NCBI RefSeq assembly: GCF_018128905.1
Contig: NZ_CP063808.1
Coordinates: 2,542,001 to 2,606,000, forward strand
Origin: Streptomyces sp. A2-16
GTDB lineage: Bacteria; Actinomycetota; Actinomycetes; Streptomycetales; Streptomycetaceae
DNA length: 64,000 nt
Reading direction: 5' to 3'
Positions 8,489 to 16,235 of this stretch are shown in pieces. The first letter of the stretch is position 1, and every line of letters starts with the position of its first letter. Under the pieces are notes generated by a model. That model was not told the origin of the DNA, did no database searches, and was given only the letters and a program-made list of their open reading frames with translations. The position numbers were made by a program, and so were the translations under genes.

Positions 8489-8520
8489 GCGAACCCCGCG
8501 GCACAGGCCGCGGGGTTCGC
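8489..8520. terminator. Terminator downstream of the TetR gene
   Basis: Perfect 14-bp stem, arms 8489-8502 (GCGAACCCCGCGGC) and 8507-8520, loop ACAG, 36 bp beyond the TetR stop codon. It indicates that the exporter is transcribed mainly from its own promoter. Confidence 0.8.
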
Positions 8521-8555
8521 AGGGAGAAGCGCCGGGCGAGGGCCCGGGAGAGAGG

Positions 8556-9311
8556 TCAGCCCGCCGGGTCGGACGCCGGTCCGGTCAGCCGGGTCAGGCC
8601 GCCCACCAGCACGTCGAGGCCGAACTCGAAGCGGTCGCCCGGGGAGGCGTCGTACATGGGCCCGGCCAGGGTCGTCAGGTTCGGGAACCGCTCGGCCGGC
8701 AGCGCGCTGAGGTAGGCGCGGGCCTGTTCGAGGCGCTGCTCGACCGAGGCGCCCTGGGCGTCCGCCTCCCGCCACACGCTCGCCTCGAAGACGGCCGACT
8801 TGACGTAGCCGGCGACCAGTTCGGCCGCGTACGCCGCATCCCGGCCCGACAGACCGCCGGCGGTCAGGATCGCCAGCAGCCCCTCGAAGACCACCACCGC
8901 GTTCGGGCCCGACGGGATCTGTCCGAAGGACATCTGCGCCACCGCCGGGTACCGCGACAGCAGGGCCCGGGTGGCCCGCGCGAACTCCTTCACCTGCTCC
9001 GCCCAGCGCCCCGGCTCGGGCTCGGGCAGCGACAGTTCGCCCATCACCCGGTCCAGCGTCAGCTGCAGCAGCTCCTCCTTGTTGCGGACATGCGCGTACA
9101 GCGCCCCGGGGCTGACCTCCAGCCGGTCCGACACCCGGCGCATGGTGAGGCGGTCGAGACCCTCCTCGGTGATCAGTGCGAGGGCCGCGTCCACCACGGT
9201 CTCCTGGCTGAGCGGTACGCGGATCCGGCGCGGCGCCCGCTCGGGCTGGAGCCACGGCGGTGTCGGCACACCGGCGGCCTTTCCGGCAACGGGGGGCAGC
9301 GGCTCGTCCAT
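8556..9311 (-). CDS. TetR-family transcriptional regulator
   Basis: A 251-residue DNA-binding repressor. The HTH begins about residue 37 with LSQETVVDAALALITEEG and ends SPGALYAHVRNKEELL, the standard TetR recognition helix with the Y-H-V-x-N-K-x-x-L signature; the remaining 150 residues form the ligand domain (TetR_C type). Start 9311 (MDEPLPP) is chosen because TAGGAT ends exactly 7 nt before this ATG and no good ribosome site exists, suggesting a leaderless mRNA; an upstream in-frame ATG would reach into the promoter of the divergent MMPL gene. It likely controls the exporter downstream and perhaps the MMPL gene divergent from it. Confidence 0.9.
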   Translation of the reverse strand: MDEPLPPVAGKAAGVPTPPWLQPERAPRRIRVPLSQETVVDAALALITEEGLDRLTMRRVSDRLEVSPGALYAHVRNKEELLQLTLDRVMGELSLPEPEPGRWAEQVKEFARATRALLSRYPAVAQMSFGQIPSGPNAVVVFEGLLAILTAGGLSGRDAAYAAELVAGYVKSAVFEASVWREADAQGASVEQRLEQARAYLSALPAERFPNLTTLAGPMYDASPGDRFEFGLDVLVGGLTRLTGPASDPAG

Positions 9312-9360
9312 GGCTTCGGATCCTACTGCGCGGTCCCGCGAGGTCAGGGAGCCCCTTCGC

Positions 9361-9375
9361 TCGAGCCGTGCTCGA
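9361..9375. promoter_or_regulatory. Inverted repeat in the TetR/MMPL divergent region
   Basis: TCGAGC-CGT-GCTCGA, a 15-bp palindrome in the 149-bp gap between the divergent TetR and MMPL genes. It differs in sequence from the exporter operator at 8408. It could be an autoregulatory site; palindromes of this size also occur by chance in 70% GC DNA. Confidence 0.3.
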
Positions 9376-9460
9376 TTGCGCCGGGAAGACCGGCGCGCCG
9401 CCCTCGTGTCCTCCTTGCCCCGCCACCCCATCCGTACGCACCTGACCAGGAGGTCTCACC

Positions 9461-11575
9461 GTGACACCCCGAAGCGGCACCACGCGAACCGGCAGGATCC
9501 TGCGCCGGCTGCTGCCGGCGCTCCTCGTCGTCGGCTGGCTGGCGCTCGCCGCCACGACGGGCCCCTACGAGGGAAAGCTCTCCGACGTGGCCACCAACGA
9601 CGGCCAGGCCTACCTCCCCACGAGCGCCGAGTCCGTGGAGGCCGACAAGGCGCAGGCACGCTTCGACCGGACGGCCGAGACCTATCCGGCCGTCGTGGTC
9701 TACGAGCGAACGTCCGGCATCACGGCCGCCGACCGTGACAAGGCCGCCGCGGACGCCGCCTTCGCCGCCCGGCTGCCCCACCTCACCGGTCCGGTGAGTC
9801 CGGTGCGGGCGTCCGAGGACGGCCGGGCACTGCAGTTCACCGTCCCGGTGAGCAATCGGACCCAGTGGGTCCACGACACCGTGACCGCCCTGCGGGACCG
9901 GGTGCACTCCGGTCCCGGCCCGGTCGTCCATGTCACCGGCCTCGCCGGACTCTTCGCCGACCTGGGGGCGGCCTTCACCAGCCTGGACGGCACCCTGCTG
10001 CTGGTCGCGGTCGGGCTCGTGGTCCTGGTGCTGATCCTGGTGTACCGCAGCCCCACCCTGCCGTTCGTCGTCCTGCTCGCCGCCGTGTTCGCCATGGGAC
10101 TGGCCGCCGCCGTGGTCTACGCCCTGGCCAAGGGCGGCCACCTCACCCTGACCGGCCAGAGCCAAGGCGTGCTGCTGGTCCTGGTGGTGGGCGCCACCAC
10201 GGACTACGCCCTGCTGCTGATCAGCCGCTACCAGGAGGAACTGCGCCGCACGGAGGACGCCCGCCAGGCGCTGACCACCGCCTGGCGGGCGGTGCTCCGG
10301 CCGGTGCTGGCCTCCGGCGGGACCGTGGTCCTTGGCACGCTCTGCCTGCTGCTCAGCGGACTCAACAGCAACCGCAGCCTGGGTCCGGTCGCCGCGCTCG
10401 GCATCCTCGCCTCCCTGCTCGCCGGACTCACCTTCGTGCCGGCGGTGCTCGCGCTCACCGGACGCGGCACCTTCTGGCCGCTGCGCCCGACGTACGGCAG
10501 CACCGGACGCGGCGCGCAGGGCGTCTGGGCCCGGGTGGCCGGGTTGGTGGAGCGCAGGCAGCGGACCGTCCTGGCGGCGAGCGTGCTGCTGCTGGCCGTG
10601 GGCGCGGCGTTCGTGGGGCAGTTCAAGGCATCCGGGCTCGCCCTGTCCGACGGCTTCACCAAGACCACCGACGCCGTCGCGGGACAACGGGTGCTCGGCG
10701 CGCACTTCCCCGGCGGCACGGCGACCCCCGTCACCGTGATCGCCAGGGCCGCGCGGGCCGACGCGGTGGTCACCGCGGTGCGCGGGGTGCCCGGCGTCGC
10801 CGCCGTCACCCGTCAGGGTCCCGAGGACGGCCTGGTCTCGGTGAGCGCCGTCCTCGACGTGACCCCCGACGGCCCGGCGGGCGAGCAGGCGGTACGGCGG
10901 GTGCGTACGGCGGTGCACGCCGTACCCGGGGCGCACGCCCAGGTCGGCGGCTACACGGCCGTCGCCCTGGACACCCGGACGGCCGGCGAGCGGGACCTGA
11001 AGGTCGTCATCCCGGCGGTCCTCGCGGTGATCCTGGTGATCCTCGCGCTGCTGCTGCGCTCCCTGGTCGCACCGGTGGTGCTGGTGGCGAGCGTCGTCCT
11101 CTCGTACGCCGCGACCATGGGGGTCTCGGCGCTGGTCTTCGACCATGTGCTGGACTTCGCGGGCGCGGAACCCTGGGTGCCGCTGCTCGGGTTCGTCTTC
11201 CTGGTGGCCTTCGGCGTCGACTACAACATCTTCCTGATGCACCGGGTGCGCGAGGAGGCGCTGCGGGCGGGCACCCGCGTCGGCGTCACGACGGCCCTGC
11301 GCACCACCGGCGGGGTCATCACCTCGGCCGGTGTGGTGCTCGCGGCCACCTTCGCCGCACTGGCGGTGGTCCCCATGGTCTCGATGGCCCAGCAGGCCTT
11401 CATCGTGGCCTTCGGGGTGCTGCTCGACACCTTCCTGGTGCGGTCGTTGCTGGTCCCCGCGCTCACGCTGCGGCTCGACCGGCTCAGCTGGTGGCCCGCC
11501 CGGCTCGCGTCGCGCACCGAGCCCGCCGGCTCCGCGACCGCACGCCCGGACCGGACCTCGCCGGTGGGCGGCTGA
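9461..11575 (+). CDS. MMPL/RND-type membrane transporter
   Basis: A 704-residue transporter of the MMPL family with two repeats, each one helix, a large extracytoplasmic loop and five helices. The first helix is near residues 15-32 (LLPALLVVGWLALAA); the family signature GATTDYALLLISRYQEELRR is near 246-265, and the second repeat shows the matching GVDYNIFLMHRVREE segment. GTG 9461 follows CAGGAGGT. It divides from TetR over a short intergenic region and ends at a strong terminator. Such pumps export lipids, polyketides or other hydrophobic compounds; a self-resistance or export role in this locus is plausible. Confidence 0.92.
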   Translation: MTPRSGTTRTGRILRRLLPALLVVGWLALAATTGPYEGKLSDVATNDGQAYLPTSAESVEADKAQARFDRTAETYPAVVVYERTSGITAADRDKAAADAAFAARLPHLTGPVSPVRASEDGRALQFTVPVSNRTQWVHDTVTALRDRVHSGPGPVVHVTGLAGLFADLGAAFTSLDGTLLLVAVGLVVLVLILVYRSPTLPFVVLLAAVFAMGLAAAVVYALAKGGHLTLTGQSQGVLLVLVVGATTDYALLLISRYQEELRRTEDARQALTTAWRAVLRPVLASGGTVVLGTLCLLLSGLNSNRSLGPVAALGILASLLAGLTFVPAVLALTGRGTFWPLRPTYGSTGRGAQGVWARVAGLVERRQRTVLAASVLLLAVGAAFVGQFKASGLALSDGFTKTTDAVAGQRVLGAHFPGGTATPVTVIARAARADAVVTAVRGVPGVAAVTRQGPEDGLVSVSAVLDVTPDGPAGEQAVRRVRTAVHAVPGAHAQVGGYTAVALDTRTAGERDLKVVIPAVLAVILVILALLLRSLVAPVVLVASVVLSYAATMGVSALVFDHVLDFAGAEPWVPLLGFVFLVAFGVDYNIFLMHRVREEALRAGTRVGVTTALRTTGGVITSAGVVLAATFAALAVVPMVSMAQQAFIVAFGVLLDTFLVRSLLVPALTLRLDRLSWWPARLASRTEPAGSATARPDRTSPVGG

Positions 11576-11610
11576 CCCGGAGCGGGCGCCGGACGCGGTA
11601 CGCAAACGAA

Positions 11611-11650
11611 GCCGCCGTCCCCCGGCCGGGGCGGGCCGGGGGACGGCGGC
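11611..11650. terminator. Strong bidirectional terminator
   Basis: Perfect 17-bp stem (11611-11627 GCCGCCGTCCCCCGGCC with 11634-11650) and a 6-nt loop, between the convergent MMPL and carboxylase epsilon genes. Confidence 0.87.
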
Positions 11651-11664
11651 GATCCGCGGGCGGC

Positions 11665-11877
11665 TCAGGCGGCCCGGCGCCAACTGGTCGGGGACCACAG
11701 GGCCCGCAGCCGCTCGGCGCGTGACCAGCGGTCGACCGGCCGCAGGGGGACGGGCGCCGGCCCCGTCCCGGCGAGCCGTGAGAGGAGGACGACGGTGAGG
11801 GCGGCGAGTTCCTCGTCGGTCGCGGTGCCGCTGACGACACGCAGGACCGATTCGGCAGGCTTCGGGACGGACGACAT
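11665..11877 (-). CDS. Acyl-CoA carboxylase epsilon subunit
   Basis: A 70-residue protein of the small actinobacterial epsilon subunit family that stabilises the alpha-beta acyl-CoA carboxylase complex. It has the characteristic N-terminal LRVVSGTATDEELAALTVVL segment and a C-terminal W-rich tail (LWSPTSWRRAA). Its ATG (11877) has AGGAGG ahead, and it follows the beta-subunit gene by 34 bp, the usual pairing in Streptomyces (accB-accE, pccB-pccE). Confidence 0.87.
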   Translation of the reverse strand: MSSVPKPAESVLRVVSGTATDEELAALTVVLLSRLAGTGPAPVPLRPVDRWSRAERLRALWSPTSWRRAA

Positions 11878-11911
11878 GGGCGGAGACCTCCTGGGGGACG
11901 GGACGGGCGGA

Positions 11912-13504
11912 CTAGAGCGGGGGGTTGCCGTGCTTGCGGTCGGGCAGGTCGGCGTGCTTGGACTGGAGCACGGCGAGCGCGGCGGCGATCACCGACCGGG
12001 TACGCGCGGGGTCGATGACGTCGTCGACCAGTCCGCGCTCGGCGGCGTGGTACGGGTGCATGAGCTCGTTCTCGTACGCCCTCGTCCGCTCGGCGCGCAC
12101 CGCCTCGGGGTCCGCCGCGGTGGCGATCTCCCGGCGGAAGACGACCTCGGCGGCGCCCGCGGCCCCCATGACGGCGATCTCGTTCGTGGGCCAGGCGTAG
12201 GACAGGTCGGCGCCCACCGACCGGGAGTCCATCACGATGTACGCGCCTCCGTACGCCTTGCGCAGGATCAACTGCACCCGCGGCACGGTGGCGTTGCAGT
12301 ACGCGTACAGCAGTTTGGCCCCGTGCCGGATGATCCCGCCGTGCTCCTGGCCCACCCCGGGGAGGAAGCCCGGCACGTCCACCAGGGTGACCAGGGGGAT
12401 GTTGAAGGCGTCGCACAGCTGCACGAAGCGGGCCGCCTTCTCGCTGGCGTCGATGTCCAGCACCCCGGCCAGCGACTGCGGCTGACTGGCCACCACCCCG
12501 ATCACCCGGCCGTCGACGCGGGCCAGGGCGCACAGCACGTTGGACGCCCAGTGCTCGTGGATCTCCAGGAACTCGCCGTGGTCGACGATCTCCGCGATCA
12601 CGGCACGCATGTCGTACGGCCGGTTGCCGTCGGCCGGGACCAGCTCGGTGAGCGCCTCGGTGGGACGGTCCGCGGGGTCGCCGGTGGGCCGGTACGGCGG
12701 CGCCTCGCGGTTGTTCTGCGGCAGCAGGGAGAGCAGGTAGCGCACCTCCTCCAGGCAGCCGCGCTCGTCGTCGAAGGCGAAGTGGGCGACCCCCGAGACC
12801 GACGCGTGCACGTCGGCGCCGCCGAGTCCGTCCTGCCCGATCGTCTCCCCGGTGACCGCCTGCACCACGTCCGGTCCGGTGAGGAACATCTGCGAGGTCT
12901 CCCGGACCATGAACACGAAGTCGGTGAGCGCCGGGGAGTAGGCGGCGCCGCCGGCGCACGGGCCGAGCATCACCGAGATCTGCGGGATCACGCCGGACGC
13001 CGTGGCGTTGCGCCGGAAGATCCCGCCGTACCCGGCCAGGGCCGTCACGCCTTCCTGGATCCGCGCGCCCGCGCCGTCGTTGAGCGACACCAGTGGTGCC
13101 CCGGCGGCGATGGCCATGTCCATGATCTTGTGGATCTTCTGGGCGTGTGCCTCGCCCAGCGAGCCACCGAAGATCCTGAAGTCATGGGCGTAGACGAAGA
13201 CCGTACGCCCGTGGACGGTGCCCCAGCCGGTGACGACGCCGTCGGTGTGCGGACGGCGGGCCTCCAGGCCGAAGCCGGTGGCCCGGTGCCGGCGCAGCGG
13301 CTCGATCTCGTGGAAGGACCCCTCGTCCAGGAGCAGGCCGATCCGCTCCCGGGCGGTCAGCTTGCCCTTCGCGTGCTGTGCGGCCGTGGCCTGCTCGCCG
13401 GGGCCGCGCAGCACCCGCTCCCGCACGGCGTGCAGGGCGGCCGTCCGGTCGCGGGTGCTTCCCGTGGCGGCGGTGACAGCGGCCGGTTCCTCAAGGGTGG
13501 TCAT
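11912..13504 (-). CDS. Acyl-CoA carboxylase beta subunit (carboxyltransferase)
   Basis: A 530-residue biotin-dependent carboxyltransferase of the PccB/AccB family, which moves CO2 from carboxybiotin to acetyl- or propionyl-CoA to give malonyl- or methylmalonyl-CoA. Blocks present: KLTARERIGLLLDEGSF, HDFRIFGGSLGEAHAQKI, the oxyanion loop NDGAGARIQEGV, GPCAGGAAYSPALTDF and the C-terminal ILRKAYGGAYIVMDS. Start 13504 (MTTLEEP) matches the family N-terminus. The biotinylated alpha subunit is not in the window, so it must be shared with primary metabolism. A beta-epsilon pair beside tailoring genes would raise the supply of polyketide extender units. Acetyl versus propionyl preference cannot be read with confidence. 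Confidence 0.93.
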   Translation of the reverse strand: MTTLEEPAAVTAATGSTRDRTAALHAVRERVLRGPGEQATAAQHAKGKLTARERIGLLLDEGSFHEIEPLRRHRATGFGLEARRPHTDGVVTGWGTVHGRTVFVYAHDFRIFGGSLGEAHAQKIHKIMDMAIAAGAPLVSLNDGAGARIQEGVTALAGYGGIFRRNATASGVIPQISVMLGPCAGGAAYSPALTDFVFMVRETSQMFLTGPDVVQAVTGETIGQDGLGGADVHASVSGVAHFAFDDERGCLEEVRYLLSLLPQNNREAPPYRPTGDPADRPTEALTELVPADGNRPYDMRAVIAEIVDHGEFLEIHEHWASNVLCALARVDGRVIGVVASQPQSLAGVLDIDASEKAARFVQLCDAFNIPLVTLVDVPGFLPGVGQEHGGIIRHGAKLLYAYCNATVPRVQLILRKAYGGAYIVMDSRSVGADLSYAWPTNEIAVMGAAGAAEVVFRREIATAADPEAVRAERTRAYENELMHPYHAAERGLVDDVIDPARTRSVIAAALAVLQSKHADLPDRKHGNPPL

Positions 13505-13634
13505 GCGCAGGACCGTAGGAAGGCGGCCTCGGTCCTGGCTCGCGGGCGGCTCGATGCGTGTGCCGAGTGTTCCTCGAGTCCCGGCTGCCAGGCTCACCCC
13601 GCAACGGTGTACCGCACAGCGGGAGGAGCGCGCA

Positions 13635-13919
13635 GTGCAGCACAGGACTTGGCTTCGGCGCTGGAGTGTCCGGGCCCTGCGGACCGTCGGCGAGTGCTTC
13701 GCCGCGCTGGCCCCGATGTACGGCGTGCTCCCGCCCTTCGATCTCACCCGCTTCCCGCCCCTGCCGTGGGGTGTCCCGTCCGGGCCGCCGCCGATCCCGC
13801 GGGAGCTGTCGGCGCCGCCGCCGTGCCACCCCGAGCGGCTGTGTCCGGACCTGCCGCTGACGGATGCCGAACAGGCATTGCTGAGGGAGCTCTCGGACCA
13901 GCGGTGGCCCACGGAGTAG
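13635..13919 (+). CDS. Small DUF6059-like Streptomyces protein
   Basis: A 94-residue protein starting at a GTG with GGGAGGAG 8 bp upstream. It has a basic N-terminus (RTWLRRWSVRALRTVGECF), a Pro-rich middle and a C-terminal HPERLCPDLPLTDAEQALLREL segment that matches what I recall of the DUF6059 family of small Streptomyces proteins near secondary-metabolite regulators. No enzyme motif or clear membrane segment is visible. It is divergent from the carboxylase beta gene and precedes the response regulator by 130 bp. Function unknown. Confidence 0.6.
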   Translation: MQHRTWLRRWSVRALRTVGECFAALAPMYGVLPPFDLTRFPPLPWGVPSGPPPIPRELSAPPPCHPERLCPDLPLTDAEQALLRELSDQRWPTE

Positions 13920-13930
13920 CGTCAACCGGC

Positions 13931-13961
13931 TTGTCCGGTAGAGGATTTGAACGGTTACGCT
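13931..13961 (+). promoter_or_regulatory. Possible promoter of the response regulator
   Basis: TTGTCC (13931-13936) and TACGCT (13956-13961), spacer 19, about 88 nt ahead of the response-regulator start. Weak match; position in the 130-bp gap supports it. Confidence 0.3.
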
Positions 13962-14049
13962 CAGGTGTCCGCACAGGCGCCCCGCGTGCTCGCCGGGACG
14001 CTTCGCACACCGGGCAGCGCAGTCGGTACCACGGGGGAGAGCAGAGCCG

Positions 14050-14658
14050 ATGCCGATCAGAATCGTCCTGGCCGAGGACATGCACATGATCAGAGGGGCG
14101 CTGGTCGCCCTGCTGGAGACGGAGGCCGACATCTCCGTCGTCGAGGCCGTCTCGTCCGGTGACGAGATCGTGCCCGCCGTGGCCCGGCACCGGCCCGACG
14201 TGGCGGTGCTCGACATAGACCTTCCTGGCACCGACGGTCTGACGGCCGCCGCGGTGCTGCACGAACGCTGGCCGCGCACGAAGACGCTGATGCTGACCAA
14301 CCTGGGCCATCCGGCGAATCTGCGCCGGGCCATGTCACTGCGGGTGTGGGGCCTGCTGCTGAAGGAAGCGCCGCCGGAACGGCTCGCCGACGCGATCCGG
14401 ACCGTGGCGTCCGGGCGCCGCGCGATCGATCCGGAACTCGCCCTCGCAGCCTGGGAAAGCCATGAGAACCCGCTCACCGCGCGGGAGATGGAGGCGCTGC
14501 GGATGTCCGCCGACGGCGCCGAGGCGAGGGAGGTCGCCGAACGGATGTGTCTGTCCGTCGGTACGGTGCGCAACTATCTCACCGCGGTCGTCACCAAGTT
14601 GAACGCGCGCAACCGGGTCGACGCCATCCGGGTCGCCCGGCAGTCCGGATGGCTGTAG
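14050..14658 (+). CDS. NarL/LuxR-family response regulator
   Basis: A 202-residue two-component regulator. Receiver domain 1-120: acidic pocket E9/D10, phospho-acceptor Asp55 in VLDIDLPG, switch Thr in MLTNLG and Lys in LLLKEAP. C-terminal LuxR-type HTH from about 138: LTAREMEALRMSADG ... VAERMCLSVGTVRNYLTAVVTKLNARNRVDAI. The ATG at 14050 has GAGAGCAG upstream. It converges with the sensor kinase gene, with 23 bp between the stop codons, so the two are probably cognate but on opposite strands. It may control the carboxylase and tailoring genes nearby (inference). Confidence 0.92.
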   Translation: MPIRIVLAEDMHMIRGALVALLETEADISVVEAVSSGDEIVPAVARHRPDVAVLDIDLPGTDGLTAAAVLHERWPRTKTLMLTNLGHPANLRRAMSLRVWGLLLKEAPPERLADAIRTVASGRRAIDPELALAAWESHENPLTAREMEALRMSADGAEAREVAERMCLSVGTVRNYLTAVVTKLNARNRVDAIRVARQSGWL

Positions 14659-14681
14659 GCCCCGCCCCCGCCGTCCCCCGG

Positions 14682-15911
14682 TCAGTGTTCCCGCGCGTCC
14701 CGTCCGGCCGCGGTGCCGACGGGGTCGGCGACGGCCGACACCGGCGCCAGCGGCACCTCGGCCGCCAGCCGGAAGCGGTGACCGGGCAGGACGCCGGCCC
14801 CGAGCGTGCCGCCGATGGCCGCGACGCGTGCGGCCAGGTTGCCGAGCCCGGTACCGCCCGGGCCGCCCGTGCAGCCGGAGGAGGGTCCGTGTTCGGGCAC
14901 CCCGTCGTTGACGAGCGTCAGCACACCGGACGCCCCCTCGCGCCGTACCTCTATCAGGCACCACCGCACCGTGCTGTGTCGCAGGATGTTCGTGGTGCCC
15001 TCTCGCAGCACCGTGCCCAGGACGGTGCTGACCGTCGCACTCAGCCCTTCCGCGAGCGCCGCTCCCCGCACCTCGACCTCGATCCCCGCACAGCCGAGCA
15101 CCGAGCGCGCCGCCGACAGTTCCTCGGACAGGCTCAGATGCCGGTAGGACCGGGCCACCTGCCGTACGTCGGTCAGTGCCTGGCGCGCGACCCCGAGGAT
15201 GGCGTCGACCTCCTGGTGTGCCCGGCCGGGGTCGTCCCGGACCAGCCGGGCCGTCAGTTCGCCGCGCAGCACGATGGTGGAGAGGCTGAAGCCGAGCAGG
15301 TCGTGCAGGTCGCGGGCGAAGCGCAGCCGCTCCTGTTCCACCGCGAGCACGGCCAGTCCCTCGCGGGCCGCCCGCAGGCTGAGCACCATGTCGTTGAGCC
15401 GGGTCAGGCCGAAGACGCTGAGGCCGGACAGCAGGGTGGATCCGACGAAGTAGGCGGTGCCCAGGGCTCCCGGGTGCTCACCGGTGGCGATCGCCCCGGT
15501 CAGCAGCACCAGCAGGGCGAAGCAGCACCAGCTGACCGCGCCGGAGTACATCAGCAGGATCGCCCCGTCGAGGAACCCCGGGACGCCCAGCCAGCCGGCG
15601 CCGAACCAGCACACCGGAGCGAAGGTCAGCGCCGCCAGGGTGAGCAGGACCGGAATCCGGCGGCGGGCCCTTCGGCTGTGGCAGCCGGGCCAGCACAGTC
15701 TGACCATGATCGCCAGCGAACCCAGGATGCACAGGATGGCGCCGATGAGGCGATATCTGTCCGGTCTGAGGGCGAGCAGCCAGAGCAGACTGTAACCACA
15801 GATCAGGGCGAAGGCAGCGAGCTGGACGGCGTGTGCCAGACGTGGAGCGGGTGAGTTGTCCAGGTGAGCGACACGGCTGCTCGGTGATTTCCGTGGCTGC
15901 ACCGATTTCAT
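14682..15911 (-). CDS. DesK/NarX-type membrane sensor histidine kinase
   Basis: A 409-residue kinase. The N-terminal 170 residues hold several hydrophobic helices (about 28-48, 55-72, 88-108, 114-142, 152-170), so the sensor is largely membrane-embedded. The HisKA_3 box FARDLHDLLGFSLS carries the phospho-acceptor His203, and the HATPase_c domain shows LREGTTNILRHS (N box) and GGTGLGNLAARVAAIGG (G boxes). It converges on the NarL-type regulator. The 264 bp upstream of its start are unusually A/T-rich and should contain its promoter. Confidence 0.92.
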   Translation of the reverse strand: MKSVQPRKSPSSRVAHLDNSPAPRLAHAVQLAAFALICGYSLLWLLALRPDRYRLIGAILCILGSLAIMVRLCWPGCHSRRARRRIPVLLTLAALTFAPVCWFGAGWLGVPGFLDGAILLMYSGAVSWCCFALLVLLTGAIATGEHPGALGTAYFVGSTLLSGLSVFGLTRLNDMVLSLRAAREGLAVLAVEQERLRFARDLHDLLGFSLSTIVLRGELTARLVRDDPGRAHQEVDAILGVARQALTDVRQVARSYRHLSLSEELSAARSVLGCAGIEVEVRGAALAEGLSATVSTVLGTVLREGTTNILRHSTVRWCLIEVRREGASGVLTLVNDGVPEHGPSSGCTGGPGGTGLGNLAARVAAIGGTLGAGVLPGHRFRLAAEVPLAPVSAVADPVGTAAGRDAREH

Positions 15912-16176
15912 CGAGTATCACCTCTGCACGTGGCCGGTTTGATTCAAACCATTCAGTGAGTGTGAGGAGTAATCGCCGGCGGTGAGGCGGCGGCAGCCTG
16001 CAGTTACCCCGTAACTGACGGCTCGAAGCTTAACCGTGACCGGATTATCATGGCAAGCGCGTCTTGAAATCCGGTAAACCGGAACAGTCTGCTCCGATAA
16101 GCGGCGGGCGATCGTTGGAGTTTCGTTGGGGAACTTTACCGGTTCTCTACCCGCATTCAATTCGAGCTGGTTAAAC
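15912..16176. other. A/T-rich intergenic region, no gene seen
   Basis: Clearly lower in G+C than everything around it. An 86-codon open frame on the minus strand here lacks third-position G/C bias and a ribosome site, so I do not call it. The stretch should hold the sensor kinase promoter. I cannot define boxes with confidence. Confidence 0.5.
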
Positions 16177-16231
16177 ATGGAAGAGGGTGAAGAAATCCCA
16201 TAATTCTCTGTGGTATTCCTTCACCCTCCAT
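16177..16231 (-). terminator. Terminator of glgX
   Basis: Imperfect inverted repeat: 16215-16231 (ATTCCTTCACCCTCCAT) pairs with 16177-16196, a 3-nt bulge and one further mismatch, loop 18 nt. It starts 5 bp after the glgX stop and is followed on the minus strand by GTTTAACC. Confidence 0.7.
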
Positions 16232-16235
16232 TTGC

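Noticed and set aside
15918..16178. An 86-codon minus-strand frame in the A/T-rich gap
   Set aside because: No third-position bias, no ribosome site, no family; it runs into the glgX terminator.
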